A stretch of 64,000 bases of DNA, taken from assembly GCF_000828615.1 (NCBI RefSeq), contig NZ_AP012273.1:2604001-2668000 (forward strand). Direction: 5' to 3'. Made by a program: the position numbers and the translations under genes. Numbering within the stretch: the first letter of the stretch is position 1; every line of letters starts with the position of its first letter. Source of the DNA: Thiolapillus brandeum. Its GTDB lineage: Bacteria > Pseudomonadota > Gammaproteobacteria > Chromatiales > Chromatiaceae. Below, piece by piece: positions 26,688-35,597 of the stretch. The notes beneath the pieces are model-generated. The model made no database searches. It saw only the letters and a list, made by a program, of their open reading frames with translations, and was not told the origin of the DNA.

Positions 26688-27170
26688 TCAGACCGGATCG
26701 ACCCAGTCCTTTGGACGCAACTGGTCTTCACGGACATGGGCAGTAAAGTATTCATCGGCGTCGTCCAGATCCACATCATTACCCTCGCCGTCGACCAGGG
26801 GAAGGTCATAGTCTTTCCAGCCGCGGATACCGGTTTCCAGTGAGGCGACGTTCTTGAAACCCAGCACCTGCAATGAATTGGCCGCCAGGACGCTGCGCTG
26901 GCCAGAGCGGCATACCACCACTACTTCCCTGTTTCTCGCCATGACCAGTTCGGGTTCGGTTTCCTCATAGTTCCATTCACAGGCGGATTCGAGTATCCCT
27001 CTGGGAACGAGCAGGGAATCCCTGATGTGCATGGCCTCATATTCGTAGGGTTCCCGGACATCTACCAGAAGAATATCCGGGTTTGCCTGCAGGCGTTCTT
27101 CCAGATCCCAGGGCATAAGCTCCTTGACCGTATGCATGCAATCCTTGATCAGTTCCAGAAAACGTTTCAT
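26688..27170 (-). CDS. Rhodanese-domain protein
   Basis: A 160-residue protein with one rhodanese domain. LLVDVREPYEYEAMHI is near residue 34, active-site Cys87 is in VCRSGQRS, and LETGIRGWKDYDLPL closes the fold. About 35 acidic extra residues follow (GNDVDLDDADEYF). It has no signal peptide. The role is probably sulfur transfer, but it may be regulatory. It stands alone, downstream of an NarL-type operon boundary. Confidence 0.85.
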   Translation of the reverse strand: MKRFLELIKDCMHTVKELMPWDLEERLQANPDILLVDVREPYEYEAMHIRDSLLVPRGILESACEWNYEETEPELVMARNREVVVVCRSGQRSVLAANSLQVLGFKNVASLETGIRGWKDYDLPLVDGEGNDVDLDDADEYFTAHVREDQLRPKDWVDPV

Positions 27171-27227
27171 TCAATGCTCACTCTGTTGTTGGCTGTAACG
27201 CTCTCCCATAAAGAGGCTGACGGGGCC

Positions 27228-27890
27228 TTATCCCTGATCACTACCTGAACCATCTCCCTTGCAGAAGCGTTGTTCCACGGCAATCACAGCAGCTTCTACC
27301 CGGGAATGCACATCCAGCTTGCGCAGGATGGCTTTCACATGCAGCTTTACCGTGCCGTCGCTGATTCCCAGGTTGCGGGCGATGACCTTGTTGCTCTGGC
27401 CTTCCGCCAGCAGGCAGAGAATTTCCTTTTCCCTGGGAGTGAGCTGATCCATGGCCGATTCGGCCTTGACCTGCTCTCTGCCACTCACAGCCTTGGCCAG
27501 GACCATGGTCAGTTCGCTGGCTACCACGGTCTGTCCGGCTACGATTTCGTTCAGGGAACGAATCAGTTCATCCGGCTCCATGTCTTTTAACAGATATCCC
27601 TGGGCGCCGCATTGCAAAGACGCAATCACATCATTTTCCACACGGCTGGTGGTAAGAATCACTATGGGCATTTGTTGCCCCTGTTCCCGCAGGGTCTGGA
27701 GCACCTCCAATCCTGTCATCTGCGGCATGCGCATATCCAGCAGCACCACATCAGGCTGTTTTTCCAATACCAGGCGAATGCCTTCCTCGCAATCGCCCAC
27801 GGCGTCCAAAACATCCAGGCCGCGCCTTTCCAGCAGTTCGCGCAGGCCGATTCGGAACAGGGCATGGTCGTCGATCAACAGTATTCGCAT
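27228..27890 (-). CDS. NarL/FixJ-family response regulator
   Basis: About 220 residues. The receiver domain has acidic pocket IDDH at the N-terminus, phospho-acceptor Asp in LLDMRMPQM and Lys in LLKDMEPDE. The C-terminal LuxR-type helix-turn-helix reads LTPREKEILCLLAEGQSNKVIA. The ATG at 27890 shares a base with the stop of the kinase gene (TGATG) and gives the standard MRILLIDDH start. Partner of the upstream NarX-like kinase. Confidence 0.93.
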   Translation of the reverse strand: MRILLIDDHALFRIGLRELLERRGLDVLDAVGDCEEGIRLVLEKQPDVVLLDMRMPQMTGLEVLQTLREQGQQMPIVILTTSRVENDVIASLQCGAQGYLLKDMEPDELIRSLNEIVAGQTVVASELTMVLAKAVSGREQVKAESAMDQLTPREKEILCLLAEGQSNKVIARNLGISDGTVKLHVKAILRKLDVHSRVEAAVIAVEQRFCKGDGSGSDQG

Positions 27891-29512
27891 CAGCCTGGAG
27901 GCTCCTTTATCCATTTGTCATCAATATCACGCCGCGGCGCCTGGGGGTGATAGAGCAGCTCCACCCGGGTGCCTTCACCCACTTCACTCTCGATACGCAG
28001 CTCTCCTCCCAGGCGCCGCGCCCGCTCTTCCATGATGGACAGGCCGATATGTTCACCCGGATGCCCTTCCCGGGCAGCACCCTCGAAGCCCACGCCATCA
28101 TCCTCCACCAACAGAGTGTAAAGACCTCCACGGCAGGTAAGCAATACACGTACCGTGTGCGCATCTGCATGTTTTCGGGTGTTGGCCAGAGCTTCCTGCA
28201 CGATGCGCAGCATTTGCATTTCCTCCGTAGAGGAAAGCTTCATCTGCGTACATTCCTGCTGATAGTAGGTAGCAATACCCGTTTCCGAGGAAAAACGCTG
28301 CACAAGTTTTCCCAGGGCGGAGCTCAGATCCCGTCCGTCGATAGAGGCACGGAAACTGTTGAGCAGCTCGCGCAGTTCCGTGTGGGCCTCGTCAACGCCA
28401 TTGCGAATGCGTTCAAGATCCCCGGCCACCACCTGACAGACCCTGTCCTGCTGCTGCAAACTGTCCTCCATCATGCGCACCTGGTAGCGCAGACTGGCCA
28501 GGGTTTGGGCGAGAGAATCATGTAATTCGTGAGCCAGGGCATTGCGTTCTTCATAGATGGAAAGGCGCCGGGCATTTTCATCCGAAAGCTGCTTGGCCAC
28601 CGCCACGCCCAAATGACTGCCCACGGTTTCCAGGAGTTCCAGGATGTCCTCCCGGTCTGAAACACCGGGACGTTCCACGTAGATGTCATACTGGCCCAAT
28701 ACATCACCATGGTACTCCAGGGGAACAGAAATCAACTCCACTTCTTCAGGGGTAAACATTGTTCTGCCCAGCTGTTCCCGACACCAGCGTCCCTCATGTT
28801 CACAGCAAATGTCCCCGGGAGACAGGGGCATGCCGCACTGGCATATTTCCAGCGGCAACAATTCTGCTTCGCGCTGCAACCGGTCATTCAGGCCGATGGC
28901 TCCCACCAGGCGCATACGCCCTCCCAACTGCACTACCCGGGCACTGATGGCCAGGCCATTGACCATTTCCTTGAGGACCCGGAGAAAGCGCACCAACAGT
29001 TCATCCAGATCCTCGACCTGGTTGACTGTGGCGGCTACGTCATAGAGGATTTTCAGGGAAGCTGTCTTCTGCGCCATTCGCGTAGTATGGCGGGCTACCC
29101 GGCTGTCCATATCTTCGTACAGATCCATGAGTTCTTCGCTGATACTGTCGATGTCCTGCACCATGGTGGTGAATACTCCGGTATCCGCATTGGGCAGACT
29201 GGCGCCAGGTTCTCCCTGGGAAAGACGCGCCACGGAGTTTTCCAGGGCCACAAGGGGCCCCAATACCTGCCGGTTGAGCTGCCACAAAGTGGCCGCAAGA
29301 CCAGCCAGGATCAGCATCACTGCGGCTCCCAGCAACCATAAGCCGGCACCCTGCAACTGCTGATCCAGCAACCCTTTCAGGGTAACCACGGCCAGGAGCA
29401 GTGCCGCAGCACATAGCAGGCACAGGGGCAGCAACAGGTGACCGGTGCGCAGCAGTTGCCGGATCGACGGTGGCACCGGTTCTTCCCTGGCGGCGTTGTA
29501 TTTCAAGGCCAT
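27890..29512 (-). CDS. NarX-like sensor histidine kinase with cysteine-bearing GAF domain
   Basis: 540 residues. Two membrane helices (about 25-45 and 57-77) lie only about a dozen residues apart, so the periplasmic nitrate-sensing domain of true NarX is absent. HAMP and a coiled coil follow, then a GAF domain (~165-310) with Cys at 224, 226, 236, 237 and 244. The HisKA_3 box AHELHDSLAQTLASL has phospho-acceptor His328 and the HATPase has DDGVGF. The Cys group could bind a metal or Fe-S cluster or sense redox. The start forms TAATG with the stop of cca. Confidence 0.92.
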   Translation of the reverse strand: MALKYNAAREEPVPPSIRQLLRTGHLLLPLCLLCAAALLLAVVTLKGLLDQQLQGAGLWLLGAAVMLILAGLAATLWQLNRQVLGPLVALENSVARLSQGEPGASLPNADTGVFTTMVQDIDSISEELMDLYEDMDSRVARHTTRMAQKTASLKILYDVAATVNQVEDLDELLVRFLRVLKEMVNGLAISARVVQLGGRMRLVGAIGLNDRLQREAELLPLEICQCGMPLSPGDICCEHEGRWCREQLGRTMFTPEEVELISVPLEYHGDVLGQYDIYVERPGVSDREDILELLETVGSHLGVAVAKQLSDENARRLSIYEERNALAHELHDSLAQTLASLRYQVRMMEDSLQQQDRVCQVVAGDLERIRNGVDEAHTELRELLNSFRASIDGRDLSSALGKLVQRFSSETGIATYYQQECTQMKLSSTEEMQMLRIVQEALANTRKHADAHTVRVLLTCRGGLYTLLVEDDGVGFEGAAREGHPGEHIGLSIMEERARRLGGELRIESEVGEGTRVELLYHPQAPRRDIDDKWIKEPPG

Positions 29513-30681
29513 TACACTATCTCCTCCAGAGCGGCGGCAATGGCCGCCCTGCGACGACGCCGCAACTCTTCTCCCAGAGCCCGGCCTTCCCAGCCCTCAC
29601 GCCGCAGTTCATCACCGCGAATCTGTTCCACTATCGGATCGAGCAGTGCCAGGCGGCGCAGTACTTCATGGGCTGTCTGAGGCTGATTAACCTTCAGGAG
29701 TTGTTCCAATTCCGTTCCCCGGGCCCTGAATCTTTCCAGCAGCCACAACCAGGTTTCGGCATCGTCCGGAACATGGGGCTGCAACTGCTCCCGCAATGCC
29801 AGCCATTCCCGCAACAGGCTGGTGGTGGAACGCTCCAACCCCAGCCAACCGGCCAGGGATTGCAGATCCTGTTCGGTCTCCAATGCAAACTGCAGCACGC
29901 ATACCAGACGCAGGGCCGGGGAGAGATCAGCAGCCACTGCCCGTGACAGCACCCGCCAGGGCTCTGCCTCCATATCCCGGCCATGCCCACCGCCGGGCAG
30001 ACGCCGGGCCAGGCCGGGCAACAACGGTTCAAGGGCGCCACAGGCATGCAATACCTGGAAAAAACGCCAGGGCCGCTCCGTCACCAGGGCTTTTTCCATT
30101 TCCTGCCTGACCCGGATTCCCTGCAGACTCTCCAGTTCCCCGGAGGCCACCATCTGCTTCATCAATTTATGGGTGCCATGAGCCACGTGGAAACCCCAGA
30201 CATCGAAACGCGCCGCAAACCGGGCGATACGCAGCATGCGTACAGGGTCTTCCACCCAGGCGGGAGTCACGTGGCGCAACAATCCCTGGTCCAGGTCTTC
30301 ACGGCCATTGAAGGGGTCGATGATAATGCCTCGTTCATCCTCGGCCATGGCATTGATGGTCAGATCCCGGCGGGACAGATCCTCTTCAAGGGTTACATCC
30401 GGGCCGGTTTCCACGGAAAACCCATGGTATCCCCTGCCGGTCTTGGTCTCCCGCCGGGCCAGAGCATATTCCTCGCCGGTATCCGGATGGCGGAACACGG
30501 GAAAATCTCCTGGCAGAGGCTGGAAACCCTGCGCCAGCATATCTGCCGGGGTAGCACCCACAACCACCCAGTCCCGATCCACAACAGGCAAACCCAGCAG
30601 TTGATCACGCACTGCGCCCCCCACCAGGTAGATCTGCGGTTTCACTGCACTTGTCCCGGATTGCGGATTATCAATGCCCAT
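29512..30681 (-). CDS. cca: CCA-adding tRNA nucleotidyltransferase
   Basis: A 389-residue class II nucleotidyltransferase. [20 protein letters not shown] near the N-terminus gives the G-G-x-x-R-D and D-x-D catalytic signatures, [10 protein letters not shown] follows, and then [15 protein letters not shown]. It is slightly shorter than E. coli Cca (412) and probably lacks a full C-terminal HD domain. It adds or repairs the 3' CCA of tRNAs. A GTG start about 13 codons downstream (VKPQIYL) is also possible. It is coupled to the NarX-like gene by TAATG. Confidence 0.93.
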   Translation of the reverse strand: MGIDNPQSGTSAVKPQIYLVGGAVRDQLLGLPVVDRDWVVVGATPADMLAQGFQPLPGDFPVFRHPDTGEEYALARRETKTGRGYHGFSVETGPDVTLEEDLSRRDLTINAMAEDERGIIIDPFNGREDLDQGLLRHVTPAWVEDPVRMLRIARFAARFDVWGFHVAHGTHKLMKQMVASGELESLQGIRVRQEMEKALVTERPWRFFQVLHACGALEPLLPGLARRLPGGGHGRDMEAEPWRVLSRAVAADLSPALRLVCVLQFALETEQDLQSLAGWLGLERSTTSLLREWLALREQLQPHVPDDAETWLWLLERFRARGTELEQLLKVNQPQTAHEVLRRLALLDPIVEQIRGDELRREGWEGRALGEELRRRRRAAIAAALEEIV

Positions 30682-30794
30682 ACATTAGAAAAGATTAATA
30701 TGTTGATGAATGTCTTGTCGGAGGACAAAAACCTGATCCAGTTGCGCAACTATTGCCGGCAATGACCTGAACCCTTCTCCGGGTTCCACTTTTT

Positions 30795-32618
30795 TCATCG
30801 AAGCTCCTGCTTGTTTCGGGCCAGGTCATTCTCGGCCCGTTTTTTTTGCTGCAGTTCCCACATCTCCGCATAGTTTCCCCCAAGGGCGAGCAATTCGCCA
30901 TGGGTGCCCCGTTCCACGATACATCCCTTGTCCATAACCAGAATCTCATCAGCATCCACGACTGTGGACAAACGATGGGCAATAACCAGAGTGGTGTGGT
31001 GTTGCGCCACCTGGGCCAGGGTTTCCTGTATCGCCTGCTCTGTGCGGCTATCCAGGGATGAGGTGGCTTCATCGAACACCAGGATGCGGGGCCGTTTGAG
31101 TATTGCCCGGGCAATGGCCACGCGCTGCTTCTCACCACCGGAAAGTTTCAAGCCACGCTCTCCCACCCGGGTTTCCCAACCATCGGGAAGGGATTCAATG
31201 AATTCCAGGATATGGGCCTGCCTGGCCACCGCTTCCACTTCCTTACGGCTGGCATCGGCACGGCCATAGGCAATATTGTAGTAAATGGTATCGTTGAACA
31301 GCACCGTGTCCTGGGGCACGATGCCAATAGCGGCTCTCAGGCTGTCCTGAGTCACCTGGCGAATATCCTGGCCATCGATACGGATACTGCCTCCGGTAAC
31401 ATCATAGAAGCGGTACAGCAAACGGGCGATGGTGGATTTCCCGGCCCCGCTATGACCTACGATGGCGACCTTATGCCCCCCCGGAACCTGAAAATCCACG
31501 CCGCGCAAAATGGGCCGCTCAGGCTGATAGGAAAATTCCACCTGCCGAAAAACGATACTACCTTCCGTCACTATGAGCGGCTGAGCATTCAGAGCATCCT
31601 GGATTTCCGGCTCCCTTTCCAATAATTTGAAGATCAGATCCATATCCGCCAGGGCATATTTGATCTGGCGGTAAACAATACCCAGGAACCCCAGGGGAAT
31701 GAACAACTGCAGGAGAAAGGCGTTGACCAACACCAGGTCACCGATACTCATCTCGCCACGAGTCACGCCCCGGGCCGCAAATATCATGATAAAGGTCACA
31801 CCCACTGCAATGACTGCACCCTGGGCAAAGTTCAGCAGGGACATGGAGGTCTGACTTTTCACGGCCCAGTGCTCCCATTCACCCAACTTGCGGTCGAAGC
31901 GATCCACTTCCAGCTTTTCATTGCCGAAATACTTTACGGTCTCATAGTTGATCAGGCTGTCCATGGCCCGGCTGTTGGCCTCGGAATCCAGCTGATTCAT
32001 GTGATGACGGAAATCCATGCGCCACTCGGTAATGGCAAAGGTCACCAGGGCATAGACCAGTACAGTGCCAAAGGTAATCAGGGTGAACACCAGATCATAC
32101 TGGGTCACCAGGATGCCCCCCACCAACATGAACTCCACCAGGATTGGCAGGATGCTGAAAGCCATATAGTTGAGGATTTGCGCTACAGAACGGGTGCCCC
32201 GCTCCAGGTCCCGGCTGATGCCTCCCGTCTGGCGTTCCAGATGAAAACGCAGGGATAAACGATGCAGATGCTCCAGCACCCGGGTCGAGAGACGGCGCAT
32301 GGCCCGGTAGCGCACCTTGGCAAAAACGATATCCCGCAACTCATTGAACAGGCTGGAGGAGAGTTTCAGGGCGCCATAGGCGATCAACAATCCGAAAGGA
32401 AGCACCAACACCTGTTCCGGTTTGTTCTCCAGAGCATCGACAATCTGCTTCAATAGCAGAGGCACGCCCACATTGGCCACCTTGGACAATATCAGGCATA
32501 ACAGGGCAAAAGCTGCCCGGCTGCGGAACTCCCACAGGAAAGGCAGCATGTTGCGCAGGTTGTGCCAGTCCCGCCGATTCTTGTGTACCTGGGGAGAAGC
32601 TCCCCGATCATGAACCAT
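30795..32618 (-). CDS. Atm1/ABCB7-type ABC exporter (fused permease and ATPase)
   Basis: About 607 residues. Six membrane helices are followed by an ATPase with Walker A VGHSGAGKST, signature LSGGEKQR, Walker B ILVFDEATS and H-loop IAHRLSTV. The permease segments (DLERGTRSVAQILNYMAFSILP and SLINYETVKYFGNEK) are typical of the Atm1/HMT1 half-transporter group, which exports glutathione-derived persulfide or metal conjugates. The ATG at 32618 is preferred; an upstream frame to 32732 has no similarity. Divergent from the S24-like gene. Confidence 0.92.
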   Translation of the reverse strand: MVHDRGASPQVHKNRRDWHNLRNMLPFLWEFRSRAAFALLCLILSKVANVGVPLLLKQIVDALENKPEQVLVLPFGLLIAYGALKLSSSLFNELRDIVFAKVRYRAMRRLSTRVLEHLHRLSLRFHLERQTGGISRDLERGTRSVAQILNYMAFSILPILVEFMLVGGILVTQYDLVFTLITFGTVLVYALVTFAITEWRMDFRHHMNQLDSEANSRAMDSLINYETVKYFGNEKLEVDRFDRKLGEWEHWAVKSQTSMSLLNFAQGAVIAVGVTFIMIFAARGVTRGEMSIGDLVLVNAFLLQLFIPLGFLGIVYRQIKYALADMDLIFKLLEREPEIQDALNAQPLIVTEGSIVFRQVEFSYQPERPILRGVDFQVPGGHKVAIVGHSGAGKSTIARLLYRFYDVTGGSIRIDGQDIRQVTQDSLRAAIGIVPQDTVLFNDTIYYNIAYGRADASRKEVEAVARQAHILEFIESLPDGWETRVGERGLKLSGGEKQRVAIARAILKRPRILVFDEATSSLDSRTEQAIQETLAQVAQHHTTLVIAHRLSTVVDADEILVMDKGCIVERGTHGELLALGGNYAEMWELQQKKRAENDLARNKQELR

Positions 32619-32682
32619 GCTATACTTAAGCCTTTGAATTAACCTTTGAAAATCAGGGATTTCTGCCCCTGACACGAAGAAA

Positions 32683-33042
32683 ATGAATGATAGCAAACAG
32701 GAGCGTCTGGCGGTTGAAGAATCACTGGACAACAGCGGTTGCAGTTACAATGAGCCTTTCGCCCTGCAGGTTCTGGGCGACAGCATGGAACCGGAGTTTC
32801 CCGATAGCTGCATCATCGTCCTGGAACGCACCGACCGGGTCGCCCATGGCATGTACATTATGACCCTGGTGGAAGGTGTGCGTTGGTTCCGCCAGTATCT
32901 CAACGATGAACAGGGTGAGCGCCTGGTTGCCTTGAACGACCTGTACCCGGAAATCCCCCTTGAAGGGCTGGACTGGAAACCGGAAGCCGTGGTTTTACAA
33001 CGAAACATCAAGCGCAAGGTCAAACACTATGAGTACCGATAG
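32683..33042 (+). CDS. S24/LexA-like peptidase-fold protein lacking the catalytic Lys
   Basis: 119 residues corresponding to the LexA/UmuD C-terminal fold without a DNA-binding domain. The Ser motif is VLGDSMEPEFPD (Ser34). Where the catalytic Lys normally stands (VKRL-type motif) the protein reads GVRWFRQYL, with no Lys. It ends in a basic tail (KRKVKHYEYR). It may be a non-proteolytic fold member or self-inactive. Divergent from the Atm1-like gene, with the RND adaptor gene 68 bases downstream. Confidence 0.75.
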   Translation: MNDSKQERLAVEESLDNSGCSYNEPFALQVLGDSMEPEFPDSCIIVLERTDRVAHGMYIMTLVEGVRWFRQYLNDEQGERLVALNDLYPEIPLEGLDWKPEAVVLQRNIKRKVKHYEYR

Positions 33043-33110
33043 AAGTTCCGGGTAAAAAGGCGGAACGCAGATGGGAATACATCGTGCAGGATAGTGATTT
33101 GGATGGCGTC

Positions 33111-34175
33111 ATGAAAAATCCGGCCAAACCTCTGGGCCTGTTCGGCGCCTCCCTGATCCTGATAGCGTTGTTACTCACATCATGCGATATCGGCCCCTCC
33201 GCCACAGACAAACCCGCTTCCATTCGAAAACCCCCATCCGTGCTCGTGGAAGCGGTCAGGGTACAGAAAAAGCCCGTCTCAAGAACCTGGCAGCGGTTCG
33301 GGACACTGGTGCATCGGCATATCCTGCGCGTCTATAATCAGGAAGAAGGACGCATCACCCGCATTCCCTGGTATGAGGGAGATCACGTCAAAAAGGGTGA
33401 AATACTGCTCACCCTGGATGATCGGCTTCTCCAGGCAGAGTTGAAAAAGGCCCGGGCCACCCGATCAATGGCGGTACGCAAACTGGCGCGGCTGGAGCGC
33501 CTGCGCAAGACCAATGCCGCATCGGAAGAAGCCCTCACTGCTGCCCAGACCGACCTGGAACTTGCTCAGGCAGAGGAGGAAATCCTCGAGACCCGTCTGA
33601 GCTACACGGTTGTCAGGGCTCCTTTTGACGGGGTTGTCACCCAACGCCTGGCTGAACCCGGTGATGTCAAGTCACGCAACAGCCACCTTCTGACCCTCGC
33701 GGACCCGGCATCTTTGCTGTTGCGAGTTCAGGCATCAGCACAACTCATCGCTGATATCGCTCCTGGCAGCCCGGCCAGCATATTCATGGATCTCCCATAC
33801 ATTCCGACTCTGCAGGGCAGGGTACAGCGTATCTACCCGACTCTGGACTCTGTCACCCGGCAGGGCGAAGTGGAAATCCGCCTGCTGGAACTTCCCCATC
33901 AGATTCATGCCGGCCAATATGCCAGGGTTGAGCTCACCGGCCAGGTGAAACAACGCCTGCTTATTCCCTTCACCGCATTACGCCGGGACAGGCAGGGAGA
34001 ATATGTTTATGTCATCAAAGGCAATCATGCCTTCCGCCGCGAGGTGCACAGTGGTGGCCGATTTGGTGAACGGATTGAGATTCTGCATGGCCTCAAAGGC
34101 ACGGAGAATATCGTCAATCGCGGCTTCATGAACCTTAAAAACGATACCGCCATCACAGTTTCAAGGCAAATATAG
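33111..34175 (+). CDS. RND efflux periplasmic adaptor (HlyD/MFP family) lipoprotein
   Basis: About 354 residues. A signal peptide with lipobox LLLTSC anchors it to the inner membrane. A lipoyl/barrel-sandwich half (HILRVYNQEEGRI, then PWYEGDHVKKGEILLTLDDRL) is followed by a coiled-coil hairpin (AELKKARATRSMAVRKLARL), the second lipoyl half (VVRAPFDGVVTQRLAEPGDV) and the beta-barrel. It should connect the RND pump to an outer-membrane channel. The pump gene lies 1.4 kb downstream, beyond a repeat element and an unrelated gene. ATG 33111 is preferred; an upstream ATG at 33084 adds nine polar residues. Confidence 0.88.
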   Translation: MKNPAKPLGLFGASLILIALLLTSCDIGPSATDKPASIRKPPSVLVEAVRVQKKPVSRTWQRFGTLVHRHILRVYNQEEGRITRIPWYEGDHVKKGEILLTLDDRLLQAELKKARATRSMAVRKLARLERLRKTNAASEEALTAAQTDLELAQAEEEILETRLSYTVVRAPFDGVVTQRLAEPGDVKSRNSHLLTLADPASLLLRVQASAQLIADIAPGSPASIFMDLPYIPTLQGRVQRIYPTLDSVTRQGEVEIRLLELPHQIHAGQYARVELTGQVKQRLLIPFTALRRDRQGEYVYVIKGNHAFRREVHSGGRFGERIEILHGLKGTENIVNRGFMNLKNDTAITVSRQI

Positions 34176-34647
34176 TGCTAGGTGACCTATATCAAGTTTT
34201 TTCCTGACTCCTGTGTCACCATGCTACGCAACCTTGTCATTGAATCAGGAATATCAGCATCTGTGTTGCTTAACAGGATGTTGAAAAAGCCCTTCCCTGG
34301 GCTTTTTCAACTCGGAAAGACAAAAATGCGATTTTGTCTTTCCTCCATTTTCAATGACTTATCGCCATTGAAAATGGCCGCACATCCTTGTGCGGCAATC
34401 AGGCTGCCGAAAAACGGTGTTTTTCAACAGCCTGTTAATAATTCTGGACGAAGTGGATTGCGCCCGACACACAATCTGTTCCACACAGAATAACTTTTTC
34501 ACTACAAATCCCATCTCTAACACAAAATATTTTCCCGTTTTTTATATCCAGGTTTATACTTGAAAGAAATCATGGATCGTAAATCGTAAAACTCAGGCAT
34601 ATATAAGCTATTAATTATATACAACATTTACTTGTGGACTATATATC
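34176..34647. other. Intergenic region holding a miniature element
   Basis: 472 bases without a gene. The left part is the 169-base hairpin-rich element at 34270-34438. The right part is AT-rich with runs such as TATATAAGCTATTAATTATAT and probably carries the promoter of the PilJ-domain gene. Confidence 0.6.
34270..34438. mobile_element. MITE-like element with terminal inverted repeats
   Basis: 169 bases bounded by near-perfect inverted repeats: TTAACAGGaTGTTGAAAAAg on the left and, read in reverse, TTAACAGGcTGTTGAAAAAc on the right. Inside are four stem-loops in series: TTGAAAAAGCCC/GGGCTTTTTCAA, AAGACAAAA/TTTTGTCTT, CCATTTTCAATG/CATTGAAAATGG and GCCGCACA/TGTGCGGC. It has no coding capacity. 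A second, partial copy is at 22287-22397. This is consistent with a non-autonomous transposable element or a structured repeat family. Confidence 0.8.
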
Positions 34648-35433
34648 ATGAATATCAGCATGCGTTTTTTCTCTGCAGCTTGTCTTTTCCTGTTCCTGGC
34701 TGTTGGAAGCACGGAAACCATGGCGGCAGGCAACCTTACCATGGGCGACGCCATCAATAAGGCAGGGCGTCAGCGCATGCTTTCACAACGCATCGTCAAG
34801 GCCTATGCATTGGTTGGACAAAAAGTCATGCTCAGCGCAGCCAGACAACTCAACGATTCCATCAATTTGTTTGACAAACAACTGGCTGAACTCACGGAAT
34901 TCGCCGCCACCAAGGAAGAGAAAAAAACCATTGCCGAAGTAACTTCCCTATGGAAGAAATACAAGGCAATGGCCACCAGGAAGCCCAGCAGGGAGAATGC
35001 TGAAAAATTGGCTGCCATGTCGGACGAAGTTTTAAAAAAGGCCCATAAATTTGTTCTTCTCCTGCAGGATCGCTCGGGCACCAACGCCGGAAAACTGGTC
35101 AACATATCCGGTCGGCAACGCATGCTCTCCCAACGCATCGGAAAATTCTACGTCCTGAAGAGCTGGGGCCTGGAGAATCCGGAATATGATATCGGCATGC
35201 AAAAAGCGGTAGTCCAGTTTACGGACGCACTACGCCTGCTGCAGAATGCTCCAGAGAACACTTCTGAAATCAACGATGCCCTGGCCAAGGTGGAAAAAGA
35301 CTGGAACACCTTCAAGATCAGCAAACAACTCAAGGGTAACAACTATATTCCTTCACTGGTGGTACGTTCCCTGGACAAAATCCTGGCCCAGATGAACTAC
35401 ATCACCGCCCTGTATGCCGGCATCACGAAATAG
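34648..35433 (+). CDS. Secreted protein with two PilJ/NarX-type sensor domains
   Basis: 261 residues. The cleavable signal peptide ends near ETMAAG. The mature protein contains two copies of the type IV pilus transducer N-terminal domain, each with the conserved motif: NKAGRQRMLSQRIVK (~37-51) and VNISGRQRMLSQRIGK (~151-166). This motif resembles the P-box of the NarX/NarQ periplasmic sensors. The protein has no membrane anchor or output domain, so it should be a free periplasmic binding or sensing module. It separates the RND adaptor gene from its pump. Confidence 0.85.
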   Translation: MNISMRFFSAACLFLFLAVGSTETMAAGNLTMGDAINKAGRQRMLSQRIVKAYALVGQKVMLSAARQLNDSINLFDKQLAELTEFAATKEEKKTIAEVTSLWKKYKAMATRKPSRENAEKLAAMSDEVLKKAHKFVLLLQDRSGTNAGKLVNISGRQRMLSQRIGKFYVLKSWGLENPEYDIGMQKAVVQFTDALRLLQNAPENTSEINDALAKVEKDWNTFKISKQLKGNNYIPSLVVRSLDKILAQMNYITALYAGITK

Positions 35434-35597
35434 TTCTACCGGGTTTTATGCAAGGCTGCTGAAAAAGGCCAAAGATGTAGCCTACTGATTTGCAGTATGT
35501 CATCAGTAGCTTCTGTCAGCTGCCCGGACATGCCCAGTGGATCCGGGTCTTATACGTTGCAATTGCCAAACTCCGACACTTGGGCTAACTTGGAAAA

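Noticed and set aside
30769-30786. GAACCC/GGGTTC hairpin with T run between cca and the ABC exporter
   Set aside because: The T run is on the plus strand, where no gene ends; on the minus strand it lacks a T tail, so I do not call a terminator.
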